NCBI RefSeq assembly: GCF_947492715.1
Contig: NZ_CANLNS010000008.1
Coordinates: forward strand, 124,001 to 188,000
Source of the DNA: an uncultured Psychroserpens sp.
GTDB lineage: Bacteria > Bacteroidota > Bacteroidia > Flavobacteriales > Flavobacteriaceae
Direction of reading: 5' to 3'
DNA: 64,000 bases
In this document: positions 61,201 to 64,000 of the stretch, piece by piece
Layout: each line of letters starts with the position of its first letter
Position numbering within the stretch: position 1 is the stretch's first letter
The notes under the pieces: generated by a model
Databases searched by the model: none
What the model saw: only the letters and a program-made list of their open reading frames with translations
What the model was told of the DNA's origin: nothing
Translations under genes and position numbers: made by a program

Positions 61201-64000
61201 GGCTCCATTATTTCCCCATACGAGGTATTCTTTATCATCAAATGTTGTGGCATTAGACACAATATTATCTCTATTGGTGTCGTAAATTTCGGTTAATCCC
61301 ATTGTGAGAACACCTTCAATTCTTCCAGTTCCATCTGCGGCATCATTAACACTTCTAGATTGTTTCTGATTTAATTCTGAAATATCATCTCTACCAATAC
61401 CAGCAATATCATAGTTGAAACCAGCATTTGCAGACTGATCCCAAATAACACTACCATCACTATTTACATAATCTTGAGATGTACCATTAACACCTAATGT
61501 GATACCATATTTAACGGCTAAGTAGGATTGTATTCTGTTGCGTTCTTGAGTTAAATCTCCATCTGCTCTTCTTGAGTCATAAGTGATAACTTCCGCAATT
61601 CTACCATCAAAGCTACCATTCCAGTACTGACTTCTACCTAACCAGTAACGACCATTATTAATCATTTTGTATAGAGGTAAATCATTAGTTTCGTTACCAA
61701 CTTGATTGGCGTTGAAATATAATTCCATGTCAGTATCTCCTGCATTTTGTCTTACGTTGATAATATGAATTTGATTATAGTCTGTACCTGAGTTTGTATC
61801 TGCTCTACCATAACCCTGTTCTGTTGGATTAGATGGTGTTTCGCTGGTTGTTGATATACAGTAAGAAAGTCTTTCGTTTTCAAATCTTGCCGTATAGCCA
61901 CCATATCCAAATCCTGTAACATCTTCAGTAAAGGTGTTACCAGCTGGATCAGAACTGGTAAACGTATCTAAAGGAATCATGGTTGTAGTAATGGTAGGGT
62001 CAGGCATTATTACCACAAAGAAATCGTTGGTATTGAAACCACCCGTACCTTTTAGTTCGTCTCGACTTCCATCATTAATGACATAGGTCATATCTCTATT
62101 GGCTGTCGTATTATCGTTTTCGAAATCAATTACAGGGTTAAAGTTGAAATTTCTTGCAACACTATTTCTATAAACAGGTTCTTGTCCTGTAACCACAGTT
62201 TCTGCATTGTTTCCTTTTCCATTATCTGCCCAAAGGCTAACTAATGAACCATCTGAAGCATATGTTGTACCATCAACCTGATCTGCTTTTAACCATAGAT
62301 CTAGGTTAGAAGTTATACCTCCTGGAGCTACGGTTGGTGTGCAATAGGATACTCCTGTAATTTCAATGTCATCTAAATTGACATGGTCATTATCTGCACT
62401 GGCATCACAACGCACTCTAAATTGAGAATTGTTACCAACAGGGAATGTGTAATCTGTACTCATTAGAGTTACTGTTTTACTGTACCCTATATTGCCCGAA
62501 GATTCAAAATCTGCATCTTTATTGGCTACGATACCACTTACAAATGTGGCTACTATCGTCCAGTTTGTTCCACCATCGCTACTGTATTCTACGAAGAAAT
62601 CTTCTCCGGTTTCCATACTGTTGGGTTTAAAGAAGAATTTAAAATCTACTTTATTGTAATTTGAAAAATCAAATAATGGAGAAATAACTGAAGAGGCAGA
62701 ACCTGTAGCATCGTCATCTCTAATTTGTAAACAGTATGCTCCTCCGTAGGCCCAAGTTGTACTATTGAATCTTGTAGCATCTACACCTCCAGACGTCCAT
62801 CCATCATATCCGCTTTCAAAATCTGCACTGTGTATGGCATAGGTTCCACAAGGAGGTGGTATGAAACCAGTACCTTGTATACTAAAGTTATATGGGTTTT
62901 CATCGCTATCGTTGTTACCAATAGATACTGTAGCTGTTCTCGTTCCAACAGCACTTGGATCAAAAGTAATGGCAAAAGTTGTAGTTCCGCTTGCTGCAAT
63001 TGAATTTGAAGGAATTGTAGTCACCGTAAAATCTGCAGCATTCGTTCCGCCAATAGTAACATATGGGGAAGCCCCAGATAAGGTTAAGTTAGCAGTTCCT
63101 GTATTTTCTATTGTAAAGGTATTGACGTTTGTTCCACCAGCGATATCAACAGTTCCGAAGTCAGTATCATCTAAACTTGAAGGAGAGGCATCGCCATCAG
63201 TAATGGAGTTTGAATTTCCTTGAATGTCGATTTCTGGTGCAGGTGTGAAACCTGTTCCCTGAATATTAAAATTATATGGGTTTTCGTTCGAATCACCATT
63301 AACGATACTTACGTTAGCAGTTCTTAGACCATCTGCACTTGGATTGAATGTAATATCTAGAGTTGTACTGCCTGAAGCAGCTACAGATGAAGCAGGAGCA
63401 GAGCTTATTGAAAAATCTGCTGCATTTGTTCCACTTATCGTAACACTTCCAACTGATAGGGAAGTTGTACCTATATTTTGAATTGTAAATGTATTTACGT
63501 TTGTACCTGCTGCTGTGTTAACAGAACCGAAATCGGTATCGTCAGAAACATCGGGAGTAACATCTCCATCAACTATACTTACTGCATTACCTAGTACATC
63601 TATTTCTGGACCAGATATTACTGTAGTTGTTAATGATATGTCATCAATCGCCATATCACTTCTGTAATCATTCGTAGTTAGACCCCTAAAACGAATCATA
63701 ACTGTCTGTCCTACATAACTCGTTAAATCCAAATTAACTAAATTCCATGCTTGACCATGACTTGTTTGAACTTGTCCCGTTTGAGACCATAATGTTGTTG
63801 GATAACTAAGACCACTGTTGGTACTTAGTTCAACGTATAAACTTCCCATTCCAGAACCATACATGTGATAATAAAAAGAGAATTGTGCTGTACCTGCCGC
63901 AGTTAAATCAAAGCAAGGACTTTCTAAGTTATGTGTGTCATTATAATTAGGGTTACTTCCTTCTGTAAAGTAGTAGTAAGTTCCGCCATTAGCGCCACTT
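58279..64000 (-). CDS. Giant T9SS type A sorting domain protein (C-terminal 1,907 codons)
   Basis: The frame is open to base 64000 with no stop or needed start, so the N-terminus is outside; a Met at 63864 is internal. Domains in order: a MAM-like domain (FDLTAAGTAQFSFYYHMYGS ... MAIDDISL), two choice-of-anchor-D/ASH-like domains (PEIDIQGNSNSITDGD), a second MAM-like domain (near 62830-62360), a LamG-like lectin domain (LDLWLKADQVDG), a second LamG domain (DYVDMEDALDLNTTEFTIS near 60850-60380), a long beta region, and a type A sorting signal ending LSTGTYIIKINTLSGL and KKVLVK. Probably an adhesin or glycan-binding surface protein. Confidence 0.9.
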   Translation of the reverse strand, partial: SGANGGTYYYFTEGSNPNYNDTHNLESPCFDLTAAGTAQFSFYYHMYGSGMGSLYVELSTNSGLSYPTTLWSQTGQVQTSHGQAWNLVNLDLTSYVGQTVMIRFRGLTTNDYRSDMAIDDISLTTTVISGPEIDVLGNAVSIVDGDVTPDVSDDTDFGSVNTAAGTNVNTFTIQNIGTTSLSVGSVTISGTNAADFSISSAPASSVAASGSTTLDITFNPSADGLRTANVSIVNGDSNENPYNFNIQGTGFTPAPEIDIQGNSNSITDGDASPSSLDDTDFGTVDIAGGTNVNTFTIENTGTANLTLSGASPYVTIGGTNAADFTVTTIPSNSIAASGTTTFAITFDPSAVGTRTATVSIGNNDSDENPYNFSIQGTGFIPPPCGTYAIHSADFESGYDGWTSGGVDATRFNSTTWAYGGAYCLQIRDDDATGSASSVISPLFDFSNYNKVDFKFFFKPNSMETGEDFFVEYSSDGGTNWTIVATFVSGIVANKDADFESSGNIGYSKTVTLMSTDYTFPVGNNSQFRVRCDASADNDHVNLDDIEITGVSYCTPTVAPGGITSNLDLWLKADQVDGTTYASDGSLVSLWADNGKGNNAETVVTGQEPVYRNSVARNFNFNPVIDFENDNTTANRDMTYVINDGSRDELKGTGGFNTNDFFVVIMPDPTITTTMIPLDTFTSSDPAGNTFTEDVTGFGYGGYTARFENERLSYCISTTSETPSNPTEQGYGRADTNSGTDYNQIHIINVRQNAGDTDMELYFNANQVGNETNDLPLYKMINNGRYWLGRSQYWNGSFDGRIAEVITYDSRRADGDLTQERNRIQSYLAVKYGITLGVNGTSQDYVNSDGSVIWDQSANAGFNYDIAGIGRDDISELNQKQSRSVNDAADGTGRIEGVLTMGLTEIYDTNRDNIVSNATTFDDKEYLVWGNNGADLNLAASMITVNMSAGISPALTTDVSFTAMQRVWKVVETGGDIPTVKVRLPQDAIRNITPPGSYYMFISNTGVFDPTADYRIMTPDGNGNLETEYDFDNTKFITFGYAPQVIVERSVYFDGLVDYVDMEDALDLNTTEFTISAWIKRDAGDSGTKSIISKRDAAFSTGYDFRILNDNRIQMFWKNGSNQTLTTGAAIPDDEWHHVAAIYNGTRLFLYIDGVLDNQANRTAPIDTDESFYIAAAGKNTPTQHFRGNIDEVRVWDTELTVDQLRFIMNQEIEDNAAFVAGKELPTTITKNDVATIPWSDLAGYYPMSVYTYTNTEDASGNGNQGALRNLDTVDRQTAPLPYESQGNGDWTTEATWLNNTVQSLPNELSVVDGTTPIDWNIVRIGHNVTIDTEIVLGRDRQVLGLYVDAGELTVDGDNADSAAGNGLTVSHYLKLDGKIDLEGQSQLVQTVGSDLDPTSTGSLEKDQQGTADLYTYNYWSTPVGEINGTTNNNAYTVTDVMFDGVNPINFVNSGYDGSDGAIISIADYWIWKFANQLDDDYSAWQHVRRNGTLLAGEGFTMKGPGSGTIVDQQNYVFLGKPNNGDVNLTLNAGNDYLVGNPYASAIDANQFITDNGPNITGAGADPLISGTLYFWEHWGGGSHILSEYQGGYATYNFSGGVGAPSLGTNDPDVATGGTPTKLPARYIPVSQGFFVVGESTGTINFNNGQRVYRKESTGTSVFVRNSNSNNSVAGAGTEDIDDRMKFRIGFNSVNTIHRQLLLTIDGATTMGFDWAFDAKIYDNQMDDLFWMIDDEKYIIQGSNLAEENTIYPLGIKVSDDGLNTITIDDLENVPDDIDIFIHDTEDGTYHNLREGDFQFFLPAGEYLNRFKLTFSEGDSLSVDDDELKTLDVFYSNDTESIVLLNPNFIDVKSIQLFNIIGQNITTIENISELDYSEYEVKNLSTGTYIIKINTLSGLLSKKVLVK

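Noticed and set aside
1-64000. tRNA or rRNA genes
   Set aside because: Reading all gaps on both strands showed no cloverleaf with a T-loop GTTCGA-like motif and no rRNA-like sequence.

Overview
The window is AT-rich chromosomal DNA from a member of the Bacteroidota, most likely a marine Flavobacteriaceae (inference). The evidence is the set of type IX secretion (T9SS) cargo proteins with gliding-motility-type C-termini, the TAnnTTTG -7 promoter boxes, the near absence of Shine-Dalgarno sequences, and typical family members such as DUF5606, LytTR, carboxypeptidase-like and Oar-like TonB proteins. No tRNA, rRNA, CRISPR array, phage or insertion sequence was seen.

Layout. 1-9568 (minus) is a tandem run of four secreted proteins. 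Three end in T9SS type B sorting domains, two of those share an almost identical 1.1-kb stretch, and the fourth leaves the left edge. 9698-16702 (minus) holds an ABC-2 exporter, a HupE/UreJ-like protein, a pRiA4b ORF-3-like protein, heme A synthase, an acetyltransferase, a lipoprotein, the CCA-adding enzyme and TsaC. 16744-23649 is a surface-glycan (LPS core type) cluster with six glycosyltransferases, a methyltransferase and a Kdo-kinase-like protein, followed by a small lipoprotein and dapD. 24882-25447 is a 566-bp non-coding stretch with three head-to-tail copies of a unit that looks like a small-RNA gene. 25448-27823 is ruvX-def-DUF5606-mazG.

28019-38987 mixes an M64 peptidase lipoprotein, a membrane protein/HTH pair, a sirtuin, a TrmH methyltransferase, a decayed PhnB-like gene, SRPBCC and VOC proteins, a DEAD-box helicase, RdgB and a Shewanella-like phosphatase. 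38998-48511 has an AtoE-type transporter, a two-gene operon whose first product looks like a bacterial stefin/cystatin, an HPF-like protein, rlmH, nadC, a BrkB-like protein, DUF2147 and priA. 48571-58192 has a LytTR regulator, rpsF-rpsR-rplI, an Oar-like TonB receptor, an AraC/GyrI-like regulator, a MacB-like permease and hisS. 58279-64000 is the C-terminal 1,907 codons of a giant T9SS type A cargo protein that leaves the right edge.

Most genes are housekeeping or envelope functions. The most unusual items are the triplicated small-RNA-like array at 24964-25402, the cystatin-like operon at 40466-41423, the gene-conversion tract between secreted-protein genes, the HTH/membrane pair with a perfect palindrome at its predicted transcription start, and four genes whose promoter boxes sit only 4-6 nt before the ATG, which suggests leaderless mRNAs.
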